Of a stretch of 64,000 nt of DNA, positions 17,671 through 25,559 are shown in pieces. The translations under genes and the position numbers were made by a program. How positions within the stretch are numbered: position 1 is the stretch's first letter; each line of letters begins with the position of its first letter. Source of the DNA: Allobosea sp. CRIB-10 (lineage in GTDB: Bacteria; Pseudomonadota; Alphaproteobacteria; Rhizobiales; Beijerinckiaceae); contig NZ_FOKP01000003.1 of NCBI RefSeq assembly GCF_900112185.1, forward strand, positions 341,006 through 405,005, read 5' to 3'. The notes beneath the pieces are model-generated. The model was given only the letters and a program-made list of their open reading frames with translations. It made no database searches and was not told the DNA's origin.

Positions 17671-18447
17671 ATGGCCATGCCCAAATTCGACTTTCCGAAG
17701 ACCGAGCCGGGCAAGCGCCCGGTCATGCTGCTCACCGGCGCCAGCCGCGGCATCGGCCACGCCACGGTGATGCAGTTCGCCATGGCCGGCTGGCGTATCC
17801 TCTCCTGCTCGCGCCAGGCCTTCTCCGAAAAATGCCCCTGGCCGTCGGGCGCCGACGACCATGTCCAGATCGATCTCGGCGACCCCGAGGACACGATGCG
17901 CGGCATCGCCGAGATCAAGAAGCGCCTCGCCGCGGAGGGCGGCAAGCTCAACGCGCTGGTCAACAATGCCGGCATCTCGCCGAAAGGGCCGAAAGGCGGA
18001 CGCCTCGGCGCCGCGACGACCTCCTTCAACGACTGGCACCAAGTCTTCCAAGTCAATTTCTTCGCGCCGATCATGCTGGCGCGCGGCCTGCTGGACGAGT
18101 TGACCGCAGCGCAGGGTGCGATCGTCAACGTCACCTCGATCGCCGGCTCGCGCGTCCACCCCTTCGCAGGCGCCGCCTATGCGACCTCGAAGGCGGCGCT
18201 CGCCAGCCTGACCCGCGAGATGGCCGCCGATTTCGGGCCGCTCGGCATCCGCGTCAATGCGATCTCGCCGGGCGAGATCGACACCGCCATCCTCTCCCCC
18301 GGCACCGAGAAGATCGTCGAGAAGCTGCCGATGCAGCGCCTGGGCAAGACCGAGGAGGTCGCCAAAGCGATCTATTTCCTCTGCACCGACGCCTCGAGCT
18401 ACGTCACCGGCGCCGAGCTCCACATCAATGGCGGGCAGCACGTGTGA
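17671..18447 (+). CDS. SDR family oxidoreductase
   Basis: This short-chain dehydrogenase/reductase has 258 residues. The cofactor motif TGASRGIGHAT is near residue 23, NNAG near 92, the catalytic Ser in NVTSIAGS and Tyr-x3-Lys in YATSKAALA, with the ISPGEIDTAI block after it. The substrate is not evident. GGAG lies upstream of the ATG, though at a long spacing. The gene starts a three-gene operon: its stop overlaps the NUDIX gene, which in turn overlaps a TIGR02301 gene. Confidence 0.9.
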   Translation: MAMPKFDFPKTEPGKRPVMLLTGASRGIGHATVMQFAMAGWRILSCSRQAFSEKCPWPSGADDHVQIDLGDPEDTMRGIAEIKKRLAAEGGKLNALVNNAGISPKGPKGGRLGAATTSFNDWHQVFQVNFFAPIMLARGLLDELTAAQGAIVNVTSIAGSRVHPFAGAAYATSKAALASLTREMAADFGPLGIRVNAISPGEIDTAILSPGTEKIVEKLPMQRLGKTEEVAKAIYFLCTDASSYVTGAELHINGGQHV

Positions 18448-18923
18448 GCGAACAGGACAACGGCCAGATCATCCGTTTCCCGAACCCCGCCCGCGCCCTG
18501 GCGCGCCCGGTGCTGGCCGCCTCGGTCGCCGTCTTCCGTGACGGCGAGGTGCTCTTGGCGACGCGGACGAAGCCGCCGGCCGACCAACTCTGGTCGCTGC
18601 CCGGTGGCAAGGTCGAGGCCGGAGAGAGCCTGGAGGAAGCGGCGCTGCGCGAACTCCAGGAAGAGGTCGGCGTCAGCGCCCGGATCATCGGCTTCAATCG
18701 CCATGTCGAGATCGTCGGCCGCGATCCCAAGGGGGCGGTGACCCATCATTTCGTCATCGCCTCCTTCGTCGGGGAGTGGCTGTCCGGCGAGCCGCAGCCC
18801 GGCCCCGAGGCCGGCGCGGTGATGTGGGCCGATCCGCTCAAGCTTGGTGGCCTGCCGACGACGCGCGAACTCGGCGACGTGCTGCGTCGCGCCGCGACCA
18901 TCTTCGCGGGTGATGCTCGCTGA
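18444..18923 (+). CDS. NUDIX hydrolase
   Basis: The 159-residue protein has a complete Nudix box, GGKVEAGESLEEAALRELQEEVGV, which binds metal and hydrolyses a nucleoside diphosphate linked to another group. The start is GTG at 18444, overlapping the SDR stop by four bases (GTGA). Frames further upstream lie inside the SDR gene. The N-terminal part is short, and the exact substrate cannot be predicted; ADP-ribose-type and MutT-type substrates are both possible. Confidence 0.9.
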   Translation: MSEQDNGQIIRFPNPARALARPVLAASVAVFRDGEVLLATRTKPPADQLWSLPGGKVEAGESLEEAALRELQEEVGVSARIIGFNRHVEIVGRDPKGAVTHHFVIASFVGEWLSGEPQPGPEAGAVMWADPLKLGGLPTTRELGDVLRRAATIFAGDAR

Positions 18924-19372
18924 TGAGGGGACACGCGCTCGCAGCCCTCATCCTCGCGGCACTGATTGCGAGCCCCGAGGCGCTACAAGCGCAGACGCGA
19001 CGACCGGCCCAGCCGCAACAACAGCAGCAACGTCCGGCGGAACCCGCGCCGCCGGAACCCGAATCATCCGCCCCGCCCTACGAGCCGCAATTGCTGCAGC
19101 TCGCCGAGATCATCGGCTCGCTCGCCTATCTGCGCACGCTCTGCGAGACTCGCGAAGCCCAGGACTGGCGCGAGCGCATGGCGGCGCTGCTCGACTCGGA
19201 GGGCCGCTCGCCGCAGCGACGCGAGCGACTGGCGAGCGCCTATAATCGTGGCTTCCGCGCCTATTCGGCGACGCACCGCACCTGCAGCGACGGTACGCAG
19301 GAGGCTTCGGCCCGGCTGGCCCAGGAGGGCGAGAAGCTGGCGAAGGCGCTCGCAAGTCGCTTCGGCGGCTAG
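18923..19372 (+). CDS. TIGR02301 family protein
   Basis: This secreted protein of 149 residues has a signal peptide (hydrophobic ALAALILAALIASPEA ending LQA), a Gln/Pro-rich linker at about 27-50 and a helical domain beginning YEPQLLQLAEIIGSLAYLRTLC. Two cysteines (TLCE and HRTC) could form a disulfide. This matches the uncharacterised TIGR02301 family of alphaproteobacterial periplasmic proteins. The start overlaps the NUDIX stop in TGATG, so it is the third member of that operon. Confidence 0.85.
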   Translation: MRGHALAALILAALIASPEALQAQTRRPAQPQQQQQRPAEPAPPEPESSAPPYEPQLLQLAEIIGSLAYLRTLCETREAQDWRERMAALLDSEGRSPQRRERLASAYNRGFRAYSATHRTCSDGTQEASARLAQEGEKLAKALASRFGG

Positions 19373-19662
19373 GAGATCGCAGCGCAAGGCGATGTCAGTT
19401 TTCGGGACAATCCGATGCATGAGCGGCGGGAAGCACCGCCGTTCTGCGCGGAATGGCGGGTGCCGCGCTCCGATTTCGGCACGGACCTGCGCCATCCTTA
19501 GGCAGAATTGTCCCCTACGAATTAACCTTTCTTAAAGACCATGATGGCGCCCGCCGGCTGCGGGCCGTATCCTTGGCGGGCAAATCACTGGAATGGTCGC
19601 GGGTTCTCGCCCGCCCCGTTCCTTCCGACAGGTTCCTTTCCACGCCGGATACCGCTGCCTTC

Positions 19663-19932
19663 ATGTCCGCTCTCTCCGACGACCTGCCGCTCGACCCGAC
19701 CCTCGCCGAGGACGTCAAAGACGCCCGGCACGTCGCCTACAGCTATGTCGAGGACGCCTTCGCCGAGGCGCGCCAGGACGGACTCGATTCCGACGCGCTC
19801 GCCCACGCCGCCCTGTTCGCGGCGATGCGCACGCTGGTCGAGACCTATGGCGAGGAGGCGACGGCCGTCTTCGCCGAGGCCCTGCCCGAGAAGATCCGTT
19901 GCGGCAGCTTCACCACCGGCACCCGGCACTGA
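19663..19932 (+). CDS. Hypothetical protein (89 aa)
   Basis: I do not recognise this small protein. It begins MSALSDDLPLDP and is acidic and predicted helical, with VEDAFAEARQDGLDSDALAHAALFAAMRTLVETYGEE in its centre and no signal peptide. The reading frame is open upstream to 19453, but that part has weaker coding bias. The ATG at 19663 is an arbitrary but reasonable start. The region 19373-19662 before it holds no other gene. It does contain ttaacctttcttaa at 19522-19535, an AT-rich possible promoter or regulator site. The stop abuts the convergent HxlR gene with no gap. Confidence 0.65.
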   Translation: MSALSDDLPLDPTLAEDVKDARHVAYSYVEDAFAEARQDGLDSDALAHAALFAAMRTLVETYGEEATAVFAEALPEKIRCGSFTTGTRH

Positions 19933-20280
19933 TCATTCGGCCGCAACGGGGAGTCCGCTGCGCCCGGAATGGGCGAGCCCCCATAGCGCCAGAGTATGCG
20001 CGGCGTCGTTGAGCGCGGTCCCGGCCGGCGTCAGCGAATACTCGACCCGCAGCACCGCCTCGTCGAAGGCCTCGCGCCTGACGACGCCGTCGCGTTCCAT
20101 CTCGCGCAATTGCTCAAAGAGCACCTTCTCGCTGATGCCCGGCAGACGCCGGCGCAATTCGCCGAAGCGCAGCGCCCGCTCATGCAGTTCCCACAGGATC
20201 GCCGACTTCCAGCGCCCGCCGATCACCGACAGTGCCTGGCCGAGACCACATTCGTCCGGCAGATTGACCCTGATTGGCAT
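19933..20280 (-). CDS. HxlR family transcriptional regulator
   Basis: This 115-residue winged-helix regulator shows the family pattern CGLGQALSVIGGRWKSAILWEL, RFGELRRRLPGISEKVLFEQLREMERDGVV and VEYSLTPAG. It probably binds as a dimer to the palindrome just upstream of its own start and controls the divergent imine-reductase-like gene. The start at 20280 is chosen because GGAG precedes it at good spacing. The alternative ATG at 20310 lies inside the palindrome itself. HxlR regulators usually answer to reactive aldehydes, quinones or oxidants. Confidence 0.9.
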   Translation of the reverse strand: MPIRVNLPDECGLGQALSVIGGRWKSAILWELHERALRFGELRRRLPGISEKVLFEQLREMERDGVVRREAFDEAVLRVEYSLTPAGTALNDAAHTLALWGLAHSGRSGLPVAAE

Positions 20281-20298
20281 GGCCTTCTCCAATCGACC

Positions 20299-20316
20299 AC
20301 TTACATTCATGTAAGT
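20299..20316. promoter_or_regulatory. Probable HxlR operator palindrome
   Basis: ACTTACAT and ATGTAAGT form exact 8-base inverted arms around a 2-base centre. The site lies 19 bases upstream of the chosen HxlR start and about 150 bases before the divergent oxidoreductase. This is the typical size and placement of an HxlR operator. Confidence 0.7.
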
Positions 20317-20466
20317 AATTGAAATAAAAAACTAAATCACAAATTCTCCTGCGGAAGCCGCCGGCATGAGCCGGGATCGGCCGACACAGAAACCTGCGCG
20401 ACGCCGCGCGATCGAAGGCCTGCCTTCTATCGCAGCCGTGCTCCCGCCCTGTCAGGAGAATGAACT

Positions 20467-21342
20467 GTGAAACCCACGATCGCTGTCATTGGCCTCGGCC
20501 GCATGGGCTCGGCCCTCGCCCGGGCCTTCCTCGCCGCCGGCTACACCACCCATGTCTGGAACCGCTCGCCCGACAAGGCGACCGCGTTCGCTGACCAGGG
20601 CGCGAGCATCGCGCCGTCGGTCTCCGTCGCCGCCGCTGCAGCCGACATCATCGTCGTCTGCGTCAGCACCTATGCCGATTCGGACAGGCTGCTTCGCTCT
20701 CCCGAAGCTGCGGCCACCCTGCGCGGCAAGTTGATCGTCCAGGTCTCGTCCGGCTCGCCGAACCAGGCGCGCGAACAGGCCCGGTGGGCGGCCGGCAACG
20801 GCACCGCCTATCTCGACGGGGCGATCATGGCGACGCCGGACTTCATCGGCGAGCCGGGCGGCACCGTCCTCTATTCCGGGCCGCGGGCCCTGTTCGAGGC
20901 GAACCGGGAAGTCTTTGCCGCGCTCGGCGGCAATCCGCAATTCGTCGGCGAGGATGTCGGCCACGCCTCGGCGCTCGACCTTTCCCTGCTCGGGCAGATG
21001 TGGGGTGCGCTCTTCGGCCAGTTCCAGGCAGCCGCGATCTGTCAGGCCGAGGGCATCGCGCTCGACCTGTTCGAGGAACACCGGCAGGCCTTCCACCCCG
21101 TCGTCGAGGGTGCAGTGGTCGACCTGGTCACCCGCATCCGTGACCGCCGCTTTGCCGCCGACGCGGAGACCCTGGCCTCGCTCGACGTCCACTACGGCGC
21201 CTTCGGCCTGCTCCTGCAGCTCTGCAGCGAGCGTGGCCTGCACGATCTCGTCCCCAAAGCGCAGGACAGCCTGTTCCGCAAGGCGATCGAGGCCGGCCAC
21301 CGCCAGGACGATTTCGCCGCCATCGCGCAATTCATGCGCTGA
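20467..21342 (+). CDS. NAD(P)-dependent oxidoreductase, imine reductase / beta-hydroxyacid dehydrogenase-like
   Basis: The N-terminal Rossmann domain begins AVIGLGRMGSALARAF and includes HVWNRSPDKA, whose N-R-S pattern favours NADPH. The 291-residue length and all-helical C-terminal half (ALDLSLLGQMWGALFGQFQAAAICQAEGI) fit the imine-reductase branch of the beta-hydroxyacid dehydrogenase superfamily more than 6-phosphogluconate or hydroxyisobutyrate dehydrogenases. The substrate is unknown. The start is GTG at 20467 with AGGAGA upstream. Divergence from an HxlR gene with a palindromic operator suggests chemical induction. Confidence 0.85.
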   Translation: MKPTIAVIGLGRMGSALARAFLAAGYTTHVWNRSPDKATAFADQGASIAPSVSVAAAAADIIVVCVSTYADSDRLLRSPEAAATLRGKLIVQVSSGSPNQAREQARWAAGNGTAYLDGAIMATPDFIGEPGGTVLYSGPRALFEANREVFAALGGNPQFVGEDVGHASALDLSLLGQMWGALFGQFQAAAICQAEGIALDLFEEHRQAFHPVVEGAVVDLVTRIRDRRFAADAETLASLDVHYGAFGLLLQLCSERGLHDLVPKAQDSLFRKAIEAGHRQDDFAAIAQFMR

Positions 21343-21373
21343 CGAACAGCCTGCTCGGCGGCTGCGCTCGGTT

Positions 21374-22642
21374 TCAGCCGGCCGCCTTGCGGGCCGTCTC
21401 CGCCCGGCCGAGCAAGAGATCGCGCTCGCGCCGGTTCCGGGTCATGCCGGCGGCACGGGTGAACTCGATCTCCGCCTCGCTATGCCGGCCGAGCTTGACC
21501 AGGAAATCGGCGCGCACGCTCGGCAGGAGATGGTAGTTCTTCAGCGCCGGCGCCGAGGCGAGCGCGTCGACCAGCACCAGCCCTGCCGCCGGCCCCTCCG
21601 CCATCGAGACCGCGACGGCGCGGTTGAGCTCAATCACGGGTGACGGCGTCAATGCGCCGAGCGCGCCATAGAGCGCAGCGATCCTGCGCCAGTCCGTCTC
21701 CTCGGCGGTATTGGCGCGGGCATGGCAGGCGGCGAGCTCGGCCTGCAGGACATAAGGGCTGGGCGCGGTGGCAAGCCGACGCGCCCTCTCCAGCGCCTTG
21801 AGGCCGTGATTGATCAGCAGCCGGTCCCAGCGCGCCCGGTTCTGGTCGAGCAGCAGCACCGGCTCGCCATCAGGGCCGATCCGGGCGCGCAGGCGCGAGG
21901 CCTGCAACTCCATCAGCGCGACGAGGCCGTGCACTTCCGGCTCCTGCGGCGCGAGCCCGGCGAGGATGCGCCCGAGCCGCATCGCCTCCTGGCACAGGGC
22001 GGGACGCACCCAGTCCTCGCCGGCAGTCGCGGCATAACCTTCGTTGAAGATCAGGTAGACCACCTCCAGCACCGAGGCGAGGCGGTTAGCCAGCTCGGGG
22101 CCATGCGGCACGTCGTAAGGCACCTTCGCCTCGGCCAGCGCCTTCTTCGCCCGGACCAGGCGCTGCGCCATGGTCGGCTCCGGCACCAGGAAGGCGCGGG
22201 CGATCTCCTCGGTGGTGAGGCCGCCGATCAGGCGCAGCGTCAGCGCCAGGCGCGCCTCGACCGCGAGCACCGGATGGCAGGCGGTGAAGATCAGGCGCAG
22301 CAGGTCGTCGCCGAGTTCGTCGTCGAGCGCCTCCTCGATCTCGGCGATCGGATCGGTCTCCTCGTCGACGTCGCGGCCGATTTCCTCGTGCTTGCGCTTC
22401 AGCATCTTGGCGCGGCGGAGGCCGTCGAGAGCGCGATGCTTGGCGGCCTGCATCAGCCAGGCGCCGGGATTGCGCGGCACGCCCTCGCCCGGCCATTGCT
22501 GGAGCGCGGCGACGAGTGCGTCCTGCGCCAGCTCCTCGGCCCGGCCGACATCGCGGGTGACGCGGGCGAGGCCCGCGATCAGCCTGGGAGCCTCGATCCG
22601 GAAGACCACCTCGATGGCGCGGTGTGCATCGCTTACCGTCAT
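21374..22642 (-). CDS. ECF sigma factor with long C-terminal extension (ECF42 group)
   Basis: The first 170 residues are an ECF sigma factor: region 2 contains NPGAWLMQAAKHRALDGLRR and region 4 contains LTLRLIGGLTTEEIARAFLVPEPTMAQRLVRAKK. A further 240 residues, containing VYLIFNEGYAA and a TPR-like helical array, follow instead of an anti-sigma gene. This is the DUF6596-type extension typical of ECF42 factors. In that group the extension regulates the sigma factor, and the partner genes encode DGPF/YCII proteins, as in this cluster. It lies 42 bases downstream of a YciI gene on the same strand. Two matching candidate promoters upstream probably make the system self-activating. Confidence 0.92.
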   Translation of the reverse strand: MTVSDAHRAIEVVFRIEAPRLIAGLARVTRDVGRAEELAQDALVAALQQWPGEGVPRNPGAWLMQAAKHRALDGLRRAKMLKRKHEEIGRDVDEETDPIAEIEEALDDELGDDLLRLIFTACHPVLAVEARLALTLRLIGGLTTEEIARAFLVPEPTMAQRLVRAKKALAEAKVPYDVPHGPELANRLASVLEVVYLIFNEGYAATAGEDWVRPALCQEAMRLGRILAGLAPQEPEVHGLVALMELQASRLRARIGPDGEPVLLLDQNRARWDRLLINHGLKALERARRLATAPSPYVLQAELAACHARANTAEETDWRRIAALYGALGALTPSPVIELNRAVAVSMAEGPAAGLVLVDALASAPALKNYHLLPSVRADFLVKLGRHSEAEIEFTRAAGMTRNRRERDLLLGRAETARKAAG

Positions 22643-22684
22643 GGCCTGCGATACACACCATCAGCAGCTGGGCTGGCAAGCGGC

Positions 22685-23110
22685 TCAGCCGTTGTCGCCG
22701 ACTTCGCTCTTGAGGCGCTTCCAGGCCGCATCGGCTTCCGGTGAGACGGCGTCGCCGAAATCGGCGAGGTCGACGACCGGGCGGATCTCGATCTCGGACG
22801 GGCCCGGCATCGGGTTGGGGCAGCGCTTGACCCATTCGATCGCCTCGTCGAGCGATTTGCACTCCCAGATCCAGTAGCCGGCGACGAGTTCCTTGGTCTC
22901 GGCAAAGGGCCCGTCGACCACAGCGCGCTTCTCGCCATCGAACTGGACGCGTGCGCCCTTCGCGCTCGGCTGCAGGCCGTCGCCGCCCTTCATGATCCCG
23001 GCTTTCACAAGCTCCTCGTTATAGGCCATCATCGCATCGACCAGTTCGCGGGTCGGCGGGGCGCCGGCTTCGCTGTCCTTGGTCGCCTTGACCAGCACCA
23101 TGAAACGCAT
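22685..23110 (-). CDS. YciI/DGPF family protein
   Basis: This is a ferredoxin-like-fold YCII-related protein of 141 residues. It starts MRFMVLVKATKDSEAG and holds the name-giving VDGPFAETKELVAGYWIWE. Members are co-encoded with ECF41/42 sigma factors and are of unknown biochemical role. Candidate catalytic residues are the conserved His/Asp of related YciI enzymes, of which only the Asp of DGPF is evident here. It is the gene directly upstream of the sigma factor and is a paralogue of the next one; the two share most motifs. Confidence 0.9.
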   Translation of the reverse strand: MRFMVLVKATKDSEAGAPPTRELVDAMMAYNEELVKAGIMKGGDGLQPSAKGARVQFDGEKRAVVDGPFAETKELVAGYWIWECKSLDEAIEWVKRCPNPMPGPSEIEIRPVVDLADFGDAVSPEADAAWKRLKSEVGDNG

Positions 23111-23185
23111 CGGTCTTCTCCATTTTTGCTGGAACGGTGCAGGCCTCGCCTCGCACCCTCCGGGTTGAATGACGCTCCGACAATG

Positions 23186-23608
23186 TCAGCCGCCGAGCTT
23201 GGCCGTCTCGGCGCGCAGGCGCTCCTCCTGCTCGCGCAGTTCGGGCGTCATCGCCTCGCCGAAATCCTCCATCTCGAAGATCGGGCGCAGCTCGATCTCG
23301 GTGCCGCCGTCGAAGGGCGCGCGCTTCAGCCACTCGACCGCCTCGTCGAAGGAGCGCACCTGCCAGATCCAGAAGCCGGCCAGCAGCTCCTTGGTCTCGG
23401 CGAAGGGGCCGTCGATGATCGTCCGCTGCGAGCCCGAAAAACGCATACGCAAGCCCTTCGAGCTCGGATGGAGCCCATCGCCCGCCAGCATCACGCCGGC
23501 CTTCACCAGCTCTTCGTTATAGGCACCCATCCTGGTGAGGATGTCCCCGCTCGGCATCACGCCGGCTTCGCTGTCCTTGTCGGCCTTGACCAGAACCATC
23601 ACGCGCAT
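23186..23608 (-). CDS. YciI/DGPF family protein (second copy)
   Basis: This second DGPF protein (140 residues) has the same layout as its downstream paralogue: MRVMVLVKADKDSEAG, a Ser-Lys-Gly segment and IDGPFAETKELLAGFWIWQ. The duplication is typical of ECF42 clusters. A promoter-like pair TGTCGA / CGAC at 23681-23708 lies upstream on the same strand. The gap to the next DGPF gene (75 bases) holds only a weak TGTCGG near 23180 without a matching second half. Confidence 0.9.
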   Translation of the reverse strand: MRVMVLVKADKDSEAGVMPSGDILTRMGAYNEELVKAGVMLAGDGLHPSSKGLRMRFSGSQRTIIDGPFAETKELLAGFWIWQVRSFDEAVEWLKRAPFDGGTEIELRPIFEMEDFGEAMTPELREQEERLRAETAKLGG

Positions 23609-23680
23609 CGGTCTTCTCCTGTCTCTTCGAGTTGGTTTCGCTTCGGTATGGGGCGGGAGAATTCCCGCCCTCTGTTGCCA

Positions 23681-23708
23681 CGTCGAACGAGGCGCGCCCC
23701 GATCGACA
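23681..23708 (-). promoter_or_regulatory. Candidate ECF42-dependent promoter (copy 1)
   Basis: Read on the minus strand, TGTCGA (23708-23703) is followed after exactly 17 bases by CGACG (23685-23681). The same pair with the same spacing occurs before the RibD-C gene. TGTCGA and CGTC/CGAC-like elements agree with my memory of ECF42 promoters. Confidence 0.65.
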
Positions 23709-23722
23709 GGCTTCCCAAAAAA

Positions 23723-24385
23723 TCAGCCCTTGATCGAATATTTTTCGCGGCGGGCGATTTCGGCGGGGCTCGGCTGCTCGAATGCGAACGAGCCAGTGGT
23801 GACCTCACCCTCGCGGCGATAGGTCGCCATGAGCACGCCGGTGCTGGAGGCGCTGGTCTCGACCAGCTTGAACGCGGCCGGCATGGCGCCGCCACCGAAC
23901 AGCCGCTTGCCCTTGCCGAGCACGACCGGGAAGGTCAGCAGCGTGATCTCGTCGATCAGGTCCTTGGCCAGCAGGGCCTGGATCAGCTCGCTCGAACCCT
24001 GTAGCAGAAGCTTGGGGCCATCCTGACGCTTCAGCGCCGCGACTTCGGCAGCGGGATCGCCGCGCAGCGCGACGCTGTTCTGCCAGGTCAGGGTCTGCGG
24101 CTCGGAGGTCGCGACATATTTGGTGATGGCGTTGAACTTGACCGCGATCGGATCGTCGCCGGCATAGGGCCAGTGCGCCGCGAAGATGTCGTAGGTCCGG
24201 CGGCCGAGCAGCAGGTCGAACTCCTCGGTGAAGGCCTTGTCCATCACCCTGCCCATCGCCTCGTCCCAGTAGTGGAAGGTCCAGCCGCCATGGCTGAAGC
24301 CGCCCTGCGGATCCTCCTCCGGACCGCCCGGCGCCTGCATGACGCCATCGAGGGACACGAAGGTGGCAGCAACGACTTGTCTCAT
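23723..24385 (-). CDS. Dihydrofolate reductase family (RibD C-terminal-like) protein
   Basis: The product of 220 residues starts RQVVAATFVSLDGVMQAPGG, with a following LLGRRTYDIFAAHWP and GSSELIQALLAKDLIDEITLLTFPVVLGKGKRLF, the pattern of RibD C-terminal/DHFR-fold reductases. These proteins bind NADPH, but their substrates are mostly unknown. It heads the ECF42 cluster, which suggests that it works in the same response as the DGPF proteins. Its own candidate ECF promoter lies 100 bases upstream. Confidence 0.9.
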   Translation of the reverse strand: MRQVVAATFVSLDGVMQAPGGPEEDPQGGFSHGGWTFHYWDEAMGRVMDKAFTEEFDLLLGRRTYDIFAAHWPYAGDDPIAVKFNAITKYVATSEPQTLTWQNSVALRGDPAAEVAALKRQDGPKLLLQGSSELIQALLAKDLIDEITLLTFPVVLGKGKRLFGGGAMPAAFKLVETSASSTGVLMATYRREGEVTTGSFAFEQPSPAEIARREKYSIKG

Positions 24386-24485
24386 GATCAGTCTCCCGAA
24401 CTCGCGGGAGCTCGTCCCGCCTTGCTTCTCCGAAGCTCGGGCGGAGCTGGCAATTACCTGCCGCCTCCGCTGCTTCTTGCTGACA

Positions 24486-24513
24486 CGTCGAACGGCAAAT
24501 CGCCGGATCGACA
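24486..24513 (-). promoter_or_regulatory. Candidate ECF42-dependent promoter (copy 2)
   Basis: On the minus strand TGTCGATC (24513-24506) is followed by GTTCGACG (24493-24486). TGTCGA and CGACG are 17 bases apart, exactly as in copy 1. The flanking bases resemble each other too (gaaaaaatct / aaaaaatcag just upstream of the first element). Confidence 0.7.
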
Positions 24514-24671
24514 GCTCTCTGAAAAAATCTTCAGCGGGACGGCCGCGCGGCGTACGGCACCCGTTTCCTGTCTCCCGGGTCGCATCGGTTGAGCCTTTGG
24601 CCGAAGCACCCTAACTATCGGGACGAACGGCGCCCCATGCCGAAACAGCGATCGCTCAGAGAGCCCCAGCC

Positions 24672-25559
24672 ATGCCGGCAACCAGACTGGTCGACCGCGG
24701 CGTCATCCGCGTCAGCGGCGACGACGCCCGCGATTTCCTCGAGAACATCGTCACCAACGCGATGGATGCCGTCACGGCCGAACGCGCCGGATACGGCGGG
24801 CTGCTGACACCGCAAGGCAAGATCATCGGCGATTTTCTCATCGTCGCGGTCCCGGACGCGGAAGGCGGCGGCTTCCTGCTCGACACGCCCCTGCTCCAGA
24901 TCCCCGACCTGATGAAGAAGCTGAAGCTCTACAAGCTGCGCGCCAAGGTCACGCTCGACGATCTCAGCGAGAGCGCCGCGGTGATCGCCGCGACCGATGG
25001 CGGCAGGCTGCCGGCCGATGCCGGGCTGGTCCATGCCGATCCGCGCCTCCCCGAGCTCGGCGAGCGCGCCATCGTCGACCGCGAGGGCGCCGACGAGCTC
25101 GTCGATGCGTCGATGGACGACTACCACGCTCGCCGCATCGGCCTCGGCATTCCCGATGGCGGGCGTGACTTCCTCTATGGCGACGCCTTCCCGCACGAGG
25201 CGCTGTTCGATCAGCTCGGCGGGGTCTCCTTCAGGAAGGGCTGCTATATCGGCCAGGAGGTCGTCTCGCGCATGCAGCACCGCGGCACCGCGCGCTCGCG
25301 CATCGCGCCGATCGTCTTCGACGAAGGCGTCATCCCGGAGCATGGCGTCGAGGCCAGCGCCGGCGGCAAGACGCTCGGCCGGGTCGGCTCCTGTGCCAAT
25401 GGGCGCGGGCTTGCGCTGCTCAGGCTCGACCGGGTGGCGGATGCGCTCGCCGCCGGCCACAAGCTCGACGCAGGCGGCCTTGCCTTCACGCTTGGCCAAA
25501 AACCATCCTTCATCCGCTTCCCTTATCCGGGTGAGCCTGAATTCGGAGCTGCGGCATGA
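24672..25559 (+). CDS. ygfZ: Folate-binding protein YgfZ (GcvT-like)
   Basis: The 295-residue protein carries the YgfZ hallmark KGCYIGQEVVSRMQHRG at about residue 196, whose cysteine is needed for function. It binds tetrahydrofolate and helps maintain certain iron-sulfur enzymes, such as MiaB in E. coli. The N-terminal part (RGVIRVSGDDARDFLENIVTNAM) matches the GcvT fold. It overlaps the start of the tag gene by four bases, so the two and the HD hydrolase form one operon. Confidence 0.92.
   Translation: MPATRLVDRGVIRVSGDDARDFLENIVTNAMDAVTAERAGYGGLLTPQGKIIGDFLIVAVPDAEGGGFLLDTPLLQIPDLMKKLKLYKLRAKVTLDDLSESAAVIAATDGGRLPADAGLVHADPRLPELGERAIVDREGADELVDASMDDYHARRIGLGIPDGGRDFLYGDAFPHEALFDQLGGVSFRKGCYIGQEVVSRMQHRGTARSRIAPIVFDEGVIPEHGVEASAGGKTLGRVGSCANGRGLALLRLDRVADALAAGHKLDAGGLAFTLGQKPSFIRFPYPGEPEFGAAA

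Noticed and set aside
19522..19535. TTAA-N6-TTAA, like a CtrA box
   Set aside because: The established CtrA full site has 7 bases between the halves, and the gene downstream is an unknown small protein. One AT-rich match is not enough.
23160..23182. Possible third ECF42 promoter before the downstream DGPF gene
   Set aside because: TGTCGG differs in the last base, and no CGAC-like element lies 16-18 bases further, unlike the two accepted copies.
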